This document shows, in pieces, positions 44,293 to 58,000 of a stretch of DNA of 64,000 nt. Position numbers and translations under genes: made by a program. Positions within the stretch are counted from its first letter, which is position 1. Every line of letters starts with the position of its first letter. The stretch is taken from contig JAEVLN010000016.1 of the NCBI GenBank assembly GCA_018350325.1, positions 1,286,693 to 1,350,692 on the forward strand. The letters run 5' to 3'. This stretch comes from Globodera rostochiensis. Taxonomy: Eukaryota > Nematoda > Chromadorea > Rhabditida > Heteroderidae. The notes beneath the pieces are model-generated. The model had not been told where the DNA came from. It saw only the letters and a program-made list of their open reading frames with translations, and made no database searches.

Positions 44293-44580
44293 ACGGCTCG
44301 ACAAAGGTGTTAGACCTGAGCGTTCTTGGGGCCGTCAAATTATTCCATTTTGTACGAACCCTTATGCGTCCAGCTCCCTGACAATATTATTTTCCCCAAA
44401 CGCCTTGCAAAAACATCGCTACTAACGGCTCGACCAGAGTTTTAGACCTGAGAGTTCTTGGGGCCGTCAAATTATTCCATTTTGTACGAACCCTTATGCG
44501 TGCAGCTCCCTGACAATATTATTTTCCCCAAACGCCTTGCAAAAACATCGCTACTAACGGCCGATTTGAGTGTTAGACCT
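44293..44580 (+). repeat. Satellite 3 block (132-bp monomer), first of three
   Basis: Unit: CTACTAACGGCTCGACC, GTTTTAGACCTGAG, GTTCTTGGGGCCGTC, AAATTATTCCATTTTG, ACCCTTATGCGTGCAGC, CAATATTATTTTCCCC. Further blocks lie at about 45755-46560 and 47346-48010. Confidence 0.93.
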
Positions 44581-44586
44581 GAGAAT

Positions 44587-45655
44587 CGGGTTTCAGCGGG
44601 TGTCTAGGATATTTTAGAGGAGTTAAAATTTGAATTTTTATTTGCTTGGGTATTCATCGATCGATCAACCATTCTATGAGAAAAAATACACCAAAACTTG
44701 GGTTTCTAAATTGAAAGATATAATCGGGTTTCAGCGGGTGTCTAGGATATTTAAGAGGAGTTAAAATTTGAATTTTTATTTGCTTGGGTATTCATCGAGC
44801 GATCAACCATTCTATGAGAAAAAATAAATCAAAACTTGGGTTTCTAAATTGAAAGATATAATCGGGTTTCAGCGGGTGTCTAGGATATTTTAGAGGAGTT
44901 AAAATTTGAATTTTTATTTGCGTGGGTATTCATCGATCGATCAACCATTCTATGAGAAAAAATACACCAAGAATTGGGTTGGAAAGATATAATCGGGGGG
45001 TTTCAGCGGGTGTCTAGGATATTTTAGGAGTTAAAATTTGAATTTTTATTTGCTAGGGTATTCATCGATCGATCAACCATTCTATGAGAAAAAATACACC
45101 AAAAATTGGGTTTCTAAATTGAAAGATATAATCGGTTTCAGCGGGCGTCTAGGATATTTAAGAGGAGTTAAAATTTTAATTTTTATTTGCTTGGGTATTC
45201 ATCGATCGATCAACCATTCTATGAGAACAAGAATTGGGTTTCTAAATTGAAAGATATAATCGGGTTTCAGCGGGTGTCTAGGATATTTTAGAGGAGTTAA
45301 AATTTGAATTTGTATTTGCTTGGGTATTCATCGATCGATCAACCATTCTATGAGAAAAAATACACCAAAAATTGGGTTTCTAAATTGAAAGATATAATCG
45401 GTTTCAGCGGGCGTCTAGGATATTTAAGAGGAGTTAAAATTTGAATTTTTATTTGCTTGGGTATTCATCGAGCGATCAACCATTCTATGAGAAAAAATAA
45501 ATCAAAACTTGGGTTTCTAAATTGAAAGATATAATCGGGTTTCAGCGGGTGTCTAGGATATTTTAGAGGAGTTAAAATTTGAATTTTTATTTGCTTGGGT
45601 ATTCATCGATCGATCAACCATTCTATGAGAAAAAATACAACAAGAATTGGGTTTC
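44587..45655 (+). repeat. Satellite 4 block (~138-bp monomer), first of three
   Basis: Unit: CGGGTTTCAGCGGGTGTC, TAGGATATTTTAGAGGAG, ATTCATCGATCGATCAACC, TTGGGTTTCTAAATTG. Further blocks lie at about 46580-47250 and 48040-49097. Shortened monomers recur at GGGTTGGAAAGATATAATCG. Confidence 0.93.
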
Positions 45656-48600
45656 TAAATACCATGCTGTGGATTGTTGTTGAAATCCTGGACAACCAAT
45701 GCGAATCACAATCATCAGGCAACTCATGCATCAGTCCGTCGAGCTCAAATGAATACTAACGGCTCGACAAAGGTGTTAGACCTGAGCGTTCTTGGGGCCG
45801 TCAAATTATTCCATTTTGTACGAACCCTTATGCGTGCAGCTCCTTGACAATATTATTTTCCCCAAACGCCTTGTAAAAACATCGCTACTAACGGCTCGAC
45901 CAGGGTTTTAGACCTGAGAGTTCTTGGGACCGTCAAATTATTCCATTTTGTACGAACCCTTATGCGTGCAGCTCCTTGACAATATTATTTTCCCCAAACG
46001 CCTTGTAAAAACATCGCTACTAACGGCTCGACCAGGGTTTTAGACCTGAGCGTTCTTGGGGCCGTCAAATTATTCCATTTTGTACGAACCCTTATGCGTG
46101 CAGCTCCTTGACAATATTATTTTCCCCAAACGCCTTGTAAAAACATCGCTACTAACGGCTCGACCAGGGTTTTAGACCTGAGCGTTCTTGGGGCCGTCAA
46201 ATTATTCCATTTTGTACGAACCCTTATGCGTGCAGCTCCTTGACAATATTATTTTCCCCAAACGCCTTGTAAAAACATCGCTACTAACGGCTCGACCAGG
46301 GTTTTAGACCTGAGAGTTCTTGGGGCCGTCAAATTATTCCATTTTGTACGAACCCTTATGCGTGCAGCTCCCTGACAATATTATTTTCCTCAAACGCCTT
46401 GCAAAAACATCGCTACTAACGGCTCGACCAGAGTTTTAGACCTGAGAGTTCTTGGGGCCGTCAAATTATTCCATTTTGTACGAACCCTTATGCGTGCAGC
46501 TCCCTGACAATATTATTTTCCCCAAACGCCTTGCAAAAACATCGCTACTAACGGCCGATTTGAGTGTTAGACCTGAGAATCGGGTTTCAGCGGGTGTCTA
46601 GGATATTTTAGAGGAGTTAAAATTTGAATTTTTATTTGCTTGGGTATTCATCGATCGATCAACCATTCTATGAGAAAAAATACACCAAAACTTGGGTTTC
46701 TAAATTGAAAGATATAATCGGGTTTCAGCGGGTGTCTAGGATATTTTAGAGGAGTTAAAATTTGAATTTTTATTTGCTTGGGTATTCATCGATCGATCAA
46801 CCATTCTATGAGAAAAAATACACCAAAACTTGGGTTTCTAAATTGAAAGATATAATCGGGTTTCAGCGGGTGTCTAGGATATTTAAGAGGAGTTAAAATT
46901 TGAATTTTTATTTGCTTGGGTATTCATCGAGCGATCAACCATTCTATGAGAAAAAATAAATCAAAACTTGGGTTTCTAAATTGAAAGATATAATCGGGTT
47001 TCAGCGGGTGTCTAGGATATTTTAGAGGAGTTAAAATTTGAATTTTTATTTGCGTGGGTATTCATCGATCGATCAACCATTCTATGAGAAAAAATACACC
47101 AAGAATTGGGTTGGAAAGATATAATCGGGGGGTTTCAGCGGGTGTCTAGGATATTTTAGGAGTTAAAATTTGAATTTTTATTTGCTTGGGTATTCATCGA
47201 TCGATCAACCATTCTATGAGAAAAAATACAACAAGAATTGGGTTTCTAAATACCATGCTGTGGATTGTTGTTGAAATCCTGGACAACCAATGCGAATCAC
47301 AATCATCAGGCAACTCATGCATCAGTCCGTCGAGCTCAAATGAATACTAACGGCTCGACAAAGGTGTTAGACCTGAGCGTTCTTGGGGCCGTCAAATTAT
47401 TCCATTTTGTACGAACCCTTATGCGTGCAGCTCCTTGACAATATTATTTTCCCCAAACGCCTTGTAAAAACATCGCTACTAACGGCTCGACCAGGGTTTT
47501 AGACCTGAGAGTTCTTGGGACCGTCAAATTATTCCATTTTGTACGAACCCTTATGCGTGCAGCTCCTTGACAATATTATTTTCCCCAAACGCCTTGTAAA
47601 AACATCGCTACTAACGGCTCGACCAGGGTTTTAGACCTGAGCGTTCTTGGGGCCGTCAAATTATTCCATTTTGTACGAACCCTTATGCGTGCAGCTCCTT
47701 GACAATATTATTTTCCCCAAACGCCTTGTAAAAACATCGCTACTAACGGCTCGACCAGGGTTTTAGACCTGAGAGTTCTTGGGGCCGTCAAATTATTCCA
47801 TTTTGTACGAACCCTTATGCGTGCAGCTCCCTGACAATATTATTTTCCTCAAACGCCTTGCAAAAACATCGCTACTAACGGCTCGACCAGAGTTTTAGAC
47901 CTGAGAGTTCTTGGGGCCGTCAAATTATTCCATTTTGTACGAACCCTTATGCGTGCAGCTCCCTGACAATATTATTTTCCCCAAACGCCTTGCAAAAACA
48001 TCGCTACTAACGGCCGATTTGAGTGTTAGACCTGAGAATCGGGTTTCAGCGGGTGTCTAGGATATTTTAGAGGAGTTAAAATTTGAATTTTTATTTGCTT
48101 GGGTATTCATCGATCGATCAACCATTCTATGAGAAAAAATACACCAAAACTTGGGTTTCTAAATTGAAAGATATAATCGGGTTTCAGCGGGTGTCTAGGA
48201 TATTTTAGAGGAGTTAAAATTTGAATTTTTATTTGCTTGGGTATTCATCGATCGATCAACCATTCTATGAGAAAAAATACACCAAAACTTGGGTTTCTAA
48301 ATTGAAAGATATAATCGGGTTTCAGCGGGTGTCTAGGATATTTAAGAGGAGTTAAAATTTGAATTTTTATTTGCTTGGGTATTCATCGAGCGATCAACCA
48401 TTCTATGAGAAAAAATAAATCAAAACTTGGGTTTCTAAATTGAAAGATATAATCGGGTTTCAGCGGGTGTCTAGGATATTTTAGAGGAGTTAAAATTTGA
48501 ATTTTTATTTGCGTGGGTATTCATCGATCGATCAACCATTCTATGAGAAAAAATACACCAAGAATTGGGTTGGAAAGATATAATCGGGGGGTTTCAGCGG

Positions 48601-49097
48601 GTGTCTAGGATATTTTAGGAGTTAAAATTTGAATTTTTATTTGCTAGGGTATTCATCGATCGATCAACCATTCTATGAGAAAAAATACACCAAAAATTGG
48701 GTTTCTAAATTGAAAGATATAATCGGTTTCAGCGGGCGTCTAGGATATTTAAGAGGAGTTAAAATTTTAATTTTTATTTGCTTGGGTATTCATCGATCGA
48801 TCAACCATTCTATGAGAACAAGAATTGGGTTTCTAAATTGAAAGATATAATCGGGTTTCAGCGGGTGTCTAGGATATTTAAGAGGAGTTAAAATTTGAAT
48901 TTTTATTTGCTTGGGTATTCATCGAGCGATCAACCATTCTATGAGAAAAAATAAATCAAAACTTGGGTTTCTAAATTGAAAGATATAATCGGGTTTCAGC
49001 GGGTGTCTAGGATATTTTAGAGGAGTTAAAATTTGAATTTTTATTTGCTTGGGTATTCATCGATCGATCAACCATTCTATGAGAAAAAATACAACAA

Positions 49098-52000
49098 GAA
49101 TTAGAAATTAAACTAAATCAATTTTTAGATGGGGTGCATTCTTGTGCAAATTACTCTCGCCGTCTGACTCTCTCTTTTTAGTACACTATTTCTCCGAAAA
49201 ATAAAATTTTCAGAAATTAAACTAAAACAATTTTTAGATGGGGTGCATTCTTGTGCAAATTACTCTCGCCGTCTGACTCTCTCTTTTTAGTACCCTATTT
49301 CACCAAAAAATAAAATTTTCAGAAATTAAACTAAAACAATTTTTAGATGGGGTGCATTCTTGTCCAAATTACTCTCGCCGCCTGACTCGCTCTTTTTAGT
49401 ACACTATTTCTCTAAAAAATAAAATTTCAGAAATTAAACTGAAACAATTTTTAGATGGGGTGCATTCTTGTCCAAATTACTCTCGCCGCCTGACTCTCTC
49501 TTTTTAGCACACTATTTCTTCAAAAAATAAAATTTTCAGAAATTAACTAAAACAATTTTTAGATGGGGTGCGTTCATGTCCAAATTACTCTCGCCGTTTG
49601 ACTCTCTCTTTTTAGTACACTATTTCACCAAAAAATAAAATTTTCAGAAATTAAACTAAAACAATTTTTAGATGGGGTGCATTCTTGTCCAAATTACTCT
49701 CGCCGCCTGACTCTCTCTTTTTAGTACACTATTTCTCTAAAAAATAAAATTTCAGAAATTAAACTAAAACAATTTTTAGATGGGGTGCATTCTTGTCCAA
49801 ATTACTCTCGCCGTCTGACTCTCTCTTTTTAGTACACTATTTCTCCGAAAAATAAAATTTTCAGAAATTAAACTAAATCAATTTTTAGATGGGGTGCATT
49901 CTTGTGCAAATTACTCTCGCAGTCTGACTCTCTCTTTTTAGTACACTATTTCTCCGAAAAATAAAATTTTCAGAAATTAAACTAAAACAATTTTTAGATG
50001 GGGTGCATTCTTGTGCAAATTACTCTCGCCGTCTGACTCTCTCTTTTTAGTACCCTATTTCACCAAAAAATAAAATTTTCAGAAATTAAACTAAAACAAT
50101 TTTAGATGGGGTGCATTCTTGTCCAAATTACTCTCGCCGCCTGACTCTCTCTTTTTAGTACACTATTTCTCTAAAAAATAAAATTTCAGAAATTAAACTA
50201 AAACAATTTTTAGATGGGGTGCATTCTTGTCCAAATTACTCTCGCCGCCTGACTCTCTCTTTTTAGTACACTATTTCTCTAAAAAATAAAATTTTCAGAA
50301 ATTAAACTAAAACAATTTTTAGATGGGGTGCATTCTTGTCCAAATTACTCTTGCCGTCTGACTCTCTCTTTTTAGTACACTATTTCTCCGAAAAATAAAA
50401 TTTTCAGAAATTAAACTAAATCAATTTTTAGATGGGGTGCATTCTTGTGCAAATTACTCTCGCCGTCTGACTCTCTCTTTTTAGTACACTATTTCTCCGA
50501 AAAATAAAATTTTCAGAAATTAAACTAAAACAATTTTTAGATGGGGTGCATTCTTGTGCAAATTACTCTCGCCGTCTGACTCTCTCTTTTTAGTACCCTA
50601 TTTCACCAAAAAATAAAATTTTCAGAAATTAAACTAAAACAATTTTTAGATGGGGTGCATTCTTGTCCAAATTACTCTCGCCGCCTGACTCTCTCTTTTT
50701 AGTACACTATTTCTCTAAAAAATAAAATTTCAGAAATTAAACTAAAACAATTTTTAGATGGGGTGCATTCTTGTCCAAATTACTCTCGCCGCCTGACTCT
50801 CTCTTTTTAGCACACTATTTCTTCAAAAAATAAAATTTTCAGAAATTAACTAAAACAATTTTTAGATGGGGTGCGTTCATGTCCAAATTACTCTCGCCGT
50901 TTGACTCTCTCTTTTTAGTACACTATTTCACCAAAAAATAAAATTTTCAGAAATTAAACTAAAACAATTTTTAGATGGGGTGCATTCTTGTCCAAATTAC
51001 TCTCGACGCCTGACTCTCTCTTTTTAGTACACTATTTCTCTAAAAAATAAAATTTTCAGAAATTAAACTAAAACAATTTTTAGATGGGGTGCATTCTTGT
51101 CCAAATTACTCTCGCCGTCTGACTCTCTCTTTTTAGTACACTATTTCTCCGAAAAATAAAATTTTCAGAAATTAAACTAAATCAATTTTTAGATGGGGTG
51201 CATTCTTGTGCAAATTACTCTCGCCGTCTGACTCTCTCTTTTTAGTACACTATTTCACCAAAAAATAAAATTTTCAGAAATTAAACTAAAACAATTTTTA
51301 GATGGGGTGCATTCTTGTCCAAATTACTCTTGCCGTCTGACTCTCTCTTTTTAGTACACTATTTCTCCGAAAAATAAAATTTTCAGAAATTAAACTAAAT
51401 CAATTTTTAGATGGGGTGCATTCTTGTGCAAATTACTCTCGCCGTCTGACTCTCTCTTTTTAGTACCCTATTTCATCAAAAAATAAAATTTTCAGAAATT
51501 AAACTAAAACAATTTTTAGATGGGGTGCATTCTTGTCCAAATTACTCTCGCCGCCTGACTCTCTCTTTTTAGTACACTATTTCTCTAAAAAATAAAATTT
51601 TCAGAAATTAAACTAAAACAATTTTTAGATGGGGTGCATTCTTGTCCAAATTACTCTTGCCGTCTGACTCTCTCTTTTTAGTACACTATTTCTCCGAAAA
51701 ATAAAATTTTCAGAAATTAAACTAAATCAATTTTTAGATGGGGTGCATTCTTGTGCAAATTACTCTCGCCGTCTGACTCTCTCTTTTTAGTACACTATTT
51801 CTCCGAAAAATAAAATTTTCAGAAATTAAACTAAAACAATTTTTAGATGGGGTGCATTCTTGTGCAAATTACTCTCGCCGTCTGACTCTCTCTTTTTAGT
51901 ACCCTATTTCACCAAAAAATAAAATTTTCAGATAAACTAAAACAATTTTTAGATGGGGTGCATTCTTGTCCAAATTACTCTCGCCGCCTGACTCTCTCTT

Positions 52001-55000
52001 TTTAGTACACTATTTCTCTAAAAAATAAAATTTCAGAAATTAAACTAAAACAATTTTTAGATGGGGTGCATTCTTGTCCAAATTACTCTCGCCGCCTGAC
52101 TCTCTCTTTTTAGCACACTATTTCTCTAAAAAATAAAATTTTCAGAAATTAAACTAAAACAATTTTTAGATGGGGTGCATTCTTGTCCAAATTACTCTCG
52201 CCGTCTGACTCTCTCTTTTTAGTACACTATTTCTCCGAAAAATAAAATTTTCAGAAATTAAACTAAATCAATTTTTAGATGGGGTGCATTCTTGTGCAAA
52301 TTACTCTCGCCGTCTGACTCTCTCTTTTTAGTACCCTATTTCATCAAAAAATAAAATTTTCAGAAATTAAACTAAAACAATTTTTAGATGGGGTGCATTC
52401 TTGTCCAAATTACTCTCGCCGCCTGACTCTCTCTTTTTAGTACACTATTTCTCTAAAAAATAAAATTTTCAGAAATTAAACTAAAACAATTTTTAGATGG
52501 GGTGCATTCTTGTCCAAATTACTCTTGCCGTCTGACTCTCTCTTTTTAGTACACTATTTCTCCGAAAAATAAAATTTTCAGAAATTAAACTAAATCAATT
52601 TTTAGATGGGGTGCATTCTTGTGCAAATTACTCTCGCCGTCTGACTCTCTCTTTTTAGTACACTATTTCTCCGAAAAATAAAATTTTCAGAAATTAAACT
52701 AAAACAATTTTTAGATGGGGTGCATTCTTGTGCAAATTACTCTCGCCGTCTGACTCTCTCTTTTTAGTACCCTATTTCACCAAAAAATAAAATTTTCAGA
52801 TAAACTAAAACAATTTTTAGATGGGGTGCATTCTTGTCCAAATTACTCTCGCCGCCTGACTCTCTCTTTTTAGTACACTATTTCTCTAAAAAATAAAATT
52901 TCAGAAATTAAACTAAAACAATTTTTAGATGGGGTGCATTCTTGTCCAAATTACTCTCGCCGCCTGACTCTCTCTTTTTAGCACACTATTTCTTCAAAAA
53001 ATAAAATTTTCAGAAATTAACTAAAACAATTTTTAGATGGGGTGCGTTCTATGTCCAAATTACTCTCGCCGTTTGACTCTCTCTTTTTAGTACACTATTT
53101 CACCAAAAAATAAAATTTTCAGAAATTAAACTAAAACATTTTTAGATGGGGTGCATTCTTGTCCAAATTACTCTCGCCGCCTGACTCTCTCTTTTTAGTA
53201 CACTATTTCTCTAAAAAATAAAATTTCAGAAATTAAACTAAAACAATTTTTAGATGGGGTGCATTCTTGTCCAAATTACTCTCGCCGTCTGACTCTCTCT
53301 TTTTAGTACACTATTTCTCCGAAAAATAAAATTTTCAGAAATTAAACTAAATCAATTTTTAGATGGGGTGCATTCTTGTGCAAATTACTCTCGCAGTCTG
53401 ACTCTCTCTTTTTAGTACACTATTTCTCCGAAAAATAAAATTTTCAGAAATTAAACTAAAACAATTTTTAGATGGGGTGCATTCTTGTGCAAATTACTCT
53501 CGCCGTCTGACTCTCTCTTTTTAGTACCCTATTTCACCAAAAAATAAAATTTTCAGAAATTAAACTAAAACAATTTTAGATGGGGTGCATTCTTGTCCAA
53601 ATTACTCTCGCCGCCTGACTCTCTCTTTTTAGTACACTATTTCTCTAAAAAATAAAATTTCAGAAATTAAACTAAAACAATTTTTAGATGGGGTGCATTC
53701 TTGTCCAAATTACTCTCGCCGCCTGACTCTCTCTTTTTAGCACACTATTTCTTCAAAAAATAAAATTTTCAGAAATTAACTAAAACAATTTTTAGATGGG
53801 GTGCGTTCATGTCCAAATTACTCTCGCCGTCTGACTCTCTCTTTTTAGTACACTATTTCACCCAAAAAATAAAATTTTCAGAAATTAAACTAAATCAATT
53901 TTTAGATGGGGTGCATTCTTGTGCAAATTACTCTCGCCGTCTGACTCTCTCTTTTTAGTACACTATTTCACCAAAAAATAAAATTTTCAGAAATTAAACT
54001 AAAACAATTTTTAGATGGGGTGCATTCTTGTCCAAATTACTCTCGCCGTCTGACTCTCTCTTTTTAGTACACTATTTCTCCGAAAAATAAAATTTTCAGA
54101 AATTAAACTAAATCAATTTTTAGATGGGGTGCATTCTTGTGCAAATTACTCTCGCCGTCTGACTCTCTCTTTTTAGTACACTATTTCACCAAAAAATAAA
54201 ATTTTCAGAAATTAAACTAAAACAATTTTTAGATGGGGTGCATTCTTGTCCAAATTACTCTCGCCGTCTGACTCTCTCTTTTTAGTACACTATTTCTCCG
54301 AAAAAATAAAATTTTCAGAAATTAAACTAAATCAATTTTTAGATGGGGTGCATTCTTGTGCAAATTACTCTCGCCGTCTGACTCTCTCTTTTTAGTACAC
54401 TATTTCACCAAAAAATAAAATTTTCAGAAATTAAACTAAAACAATTTTTAGATGGGGTGCATTCTTGTCCAAATTACTCTCGCCGCCTGACTCTCTCTTT
54501 TTAGTACACTATTTCTCTAAAAAATAAAATTTCAGAAATTAAACTAAAACAATTTTTAGATGGGGTGCATTCTTGTCCAAATTACTCTCGCCGTCTGACT
54601 CTCTCTTTTTAGTACACTATTTCTCCGAAAAATAAAATTTTCAGAAATTAAACTAAAACAATTTTTAGATGGGGTGCATTCTTGTCCAAATTACTCTCGC
54701 CGTCTGACTCTCTCTTTTTAGTACACTATTTCTCCGAAAAATAAAATTTTCAGAAATTAAACTAAATCAATTTTTAGATGGGGTGCATTCTTGTGCAAAT
54801 TACTCTCGCCGTCTGACTCTCTCTTTTTAGTACACTATTTCACCAAAAAATAAAATTTTCAGAAATTAAACTAAAACAATTTTTAGATGGGGTGCATTCT
54901 TGTCCAAATTACTCTTGCCGTCTGACTCTCTCTTTTTAGTACACTATTTCTCTAAAAAATAAAATTTCAGAAATTAAACTAAAACAATTTTTAGATGGGG

Positions 55001-58000
55001 TGCATTCTTGTGCAAATTACTCTCGCCGTCTGACTCTCTCTTTTTAGTACACTATTTCTCTAAAAAATAAAATTTTCAGAAATTAAACTAAAACAATTTT
55101 TAGATGGGGTGCATTCTTGTCCAAATTACTCTCGCCGTCTGACTCTCTCTTTTTAGTACACTATTTCACCAAAAAATAAAATTTTCAGAAATTAAACTAA
55201 AACAATTTTTAGATGGGGTGCATTCTTGTCCAAATTACTCTCGCCGTCTGACTCTCTCTTTTTAGTACACTATTTCTCTAAAAAATAAAATTTCAGAAAT
55301 TAAACTAAAACAATTTTTAGATGGGGTGCATTCTTGTCCAAATTACTCTCGCCGTCTGACTCTCTCTTTTTAGTACACTATTTCTCCGAAAAATAAAATT
55401 TTCAGAAATTAAACTAAATCAATTTTTAGATGGGGTGCATTCTTGTCCAAATTACTCTCGCCGTCTGACTCTCTCTTTTTAGTACACTATTTCTCCAAAA
55501 AATAAAATTTTCAGAAATTAAACTAAAACAATTTTTAGATGGGGTGCATTCTTGTCCAAATTACTCTCGCCGTCTGACTCTCTCTTTTTAGTACACTATT
55601 TCTTAAAAAATAAAATTTCAGAAATTAAACTAAAACAATTTTTAGATGGGGTGCATTCTTGTCCAAATTACTCTCGCCGTCTGACTCTCTCTTTTTAGTA
55701 CACTATTTCTCAAAAAATAAAATTTTCAGAAATTAAACTAAAACAATTTTTAGATGGGGTGCATTCTTGTCCAAATTACTCTCGCCGTCTGACTCTCTCT
55801 TTTTAGTACACTATTTCTCCAAAAAATAAAATTTTCAGAAATTAAACTAAAACAATTTTTAGATGGGGTGCATTCTTGTCCAAATTACTCTCGCCGTCTG
55901 ACTCTCTCTTTTTAGTACACTATTTCTTAAAAAATAAAATTTCAGAAATTAAACTAAAACAATTTTTAGATGGGGTGCATTCTTGTCCAAATTACTCTCG
56001 CCGTCTGACTCTCTCTTTTTAGTACACTATTTCTCTAAAAAATAAAATTTTCAGAAATTAAACTAAAACAATTTTTAGATGGGGTGCATTCTTGTCCAAA
56101 TTACTCTCGCCGTCTGACTCTCTCTTTTTAGTACACTATTTCATCAAAAAATAAAATTTTCAGAAATTAAACTAAAACAATTTTTAGATGGGGTGCATTC
56201 TTGTCCAAATTACTCTCGCCGTCTGACTCTCTCTTTTTAGTACACTATTTCTCTAAAAAATAAAATTTTCAGAAATTAAACTAAAACAATTTTTAGATGG
56301 GGTGCATTCTTGTCCAAATTACTCTCGCCGTCTGACTCTCTCTTTTTAGTACACTATTTCTCCAAAATGGGGTGCATTCTTGTGCAAATTACTCTCGCCG
56401 TCTGACTCTCTCTTTTTAGTACACTATTTCACCAAAAAAGAAAATTTCAGAAATTAAACTAAAACAATTTTTAGATGGGGTGCATTCTTGTCCAAATTAC
56501 TCTCGCCGTCTGACTCTCTCTTTTTAGTACACTATTTCTCTAAAAAATAAAATTTTCAGAAATTAAACTAAAACAATTTTTAGATGGGGTGCATTCTTGT
56601 CCAAATTACTCTCGCCGTTTGACTCTCTCTTTTTAGTACACTATTTCCCCAAAAAATAAAATTTTCAGAAATTAAACTAAAACAATTTTTAGATGGGGTG
56701 CATTCTTGTCCAAATTACTCTCGCCGTCTGACTCTCTCTTTTTAGTACACTATTTCTCTAAAAAATAAAATTTTCAGAAATTAAACTAAAACAATTTTTA
56801 GATGGGGTGCATTCTTGTCCAAATTACTCTCGCCGTCTGACTCTCTCTTTTTAGTACACTATTTCTCCAAAAAATAAAATTTTCAGAAATTAAACTAAAA
56901 CAATTTTTAGATGGGGTGCATTCTTGTCCAAATTACTCTCGCCGTCTGACTCTCTCTTTTTAGTACACTATTTCTCTAAAAAATAAAATTTTCAGAAATT
57001 AAACTAAAACAATTTTTAGATGGGGTGCATTCTTGTCCAAATTACTCTCGCCGTTTGACTCTCTCTTTTTAGTACACTATTTCCCCAAAAAATAAAATTT
57101 TCAGAAATTAAACTAAAACAATTTTTAGATGGGGTGCATTCTTGTCCAAATTACTCTCGCCGTTTGACTCTCTCTTTTTAGTACACTATTTCACCAAAAA
57201 ATAAAATTTTCAGAAATTAAACTAAAACAATTTTTAGATGGGGTGCATTCTTGTCCAAATTACTCTCGCCGTCTGACTCTCTCTTTTTAGTACACTATTT
57301 CTCCAAAAAATAAAATTTTCAGAAATTAAACTAAAACAATTTTTAGATGGGGTGCATTCTTGTCCAAATTACTCTCGCCGTCTGACTCTCTCTTTTTAGT
57401 ACACTATTTCTCCTAAAAATAAAATTTTCAGAAATTAAACTAAAACAATTTTTAGATGGGGTGCATTCTTGTCCAAATTACTCTCGCCGTCTGACTCTCT
57501 CTTTTTAGTACACTATTTCTCCAAAAAATAAAATTTTCAGAAATTAAACTAAAACAATTTTTAGATGGGGTGCATTCTTGTCCAAATTACTCTCGCCGTC
57601 TGACTCTCTCTTTTTAGTACACTATTTCTCCAAAAAATAAAATTTTCAGAAATTAAACTAAAACAATTTTTAGATGGGGTGCATTCTTGTCCAAATTACT
57701 CTCGCCGTCTGACTCTCTCTTTTTAGTACACTATTTCTCCAAAAAATAAAATTTTCAGAAATTAAACTAAAACAATTTTTAGATGGGGTGCATTCTTGTC
57801 CAAATTACTCTCGCCGTCTGACTCTCTCTTTTTAGTACACTATTTCTCCAAAAAATAAAATTTTCAGAAATTAAACTAAAACAATTTTTAGATGGGGTGC
57901 ATTCTTGTCCAAATTACTCTCGCCGTCTGACTCTCTCTTTTTAGTACACTATTTCTCCTAAAAAATAAAATTTTCAGAAATTAAACTAAAACAATTTTTA

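Larger units (their letters stand above)
44197..49097 (+). repeat. Higher-order array of Satellites 3 and 4 (three large units)
   Basis: Each large unit has a ~97-bp leader (ACCATGCTGTGGATTGTTG ... GCTCAAATGAATAC), then Satellite 3 monomers (132 bp), then Satellite 4 monomers (~138 bp). Units start near 44197, 45660 and 47251, with lengths of about 1463, 1591 and 1847 bp. They differ in monomer number; within shared parts they are nearly identical. The two identical 70-codon frames near 45038 and 48629 are satellite translations. Confidence 0.95.
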
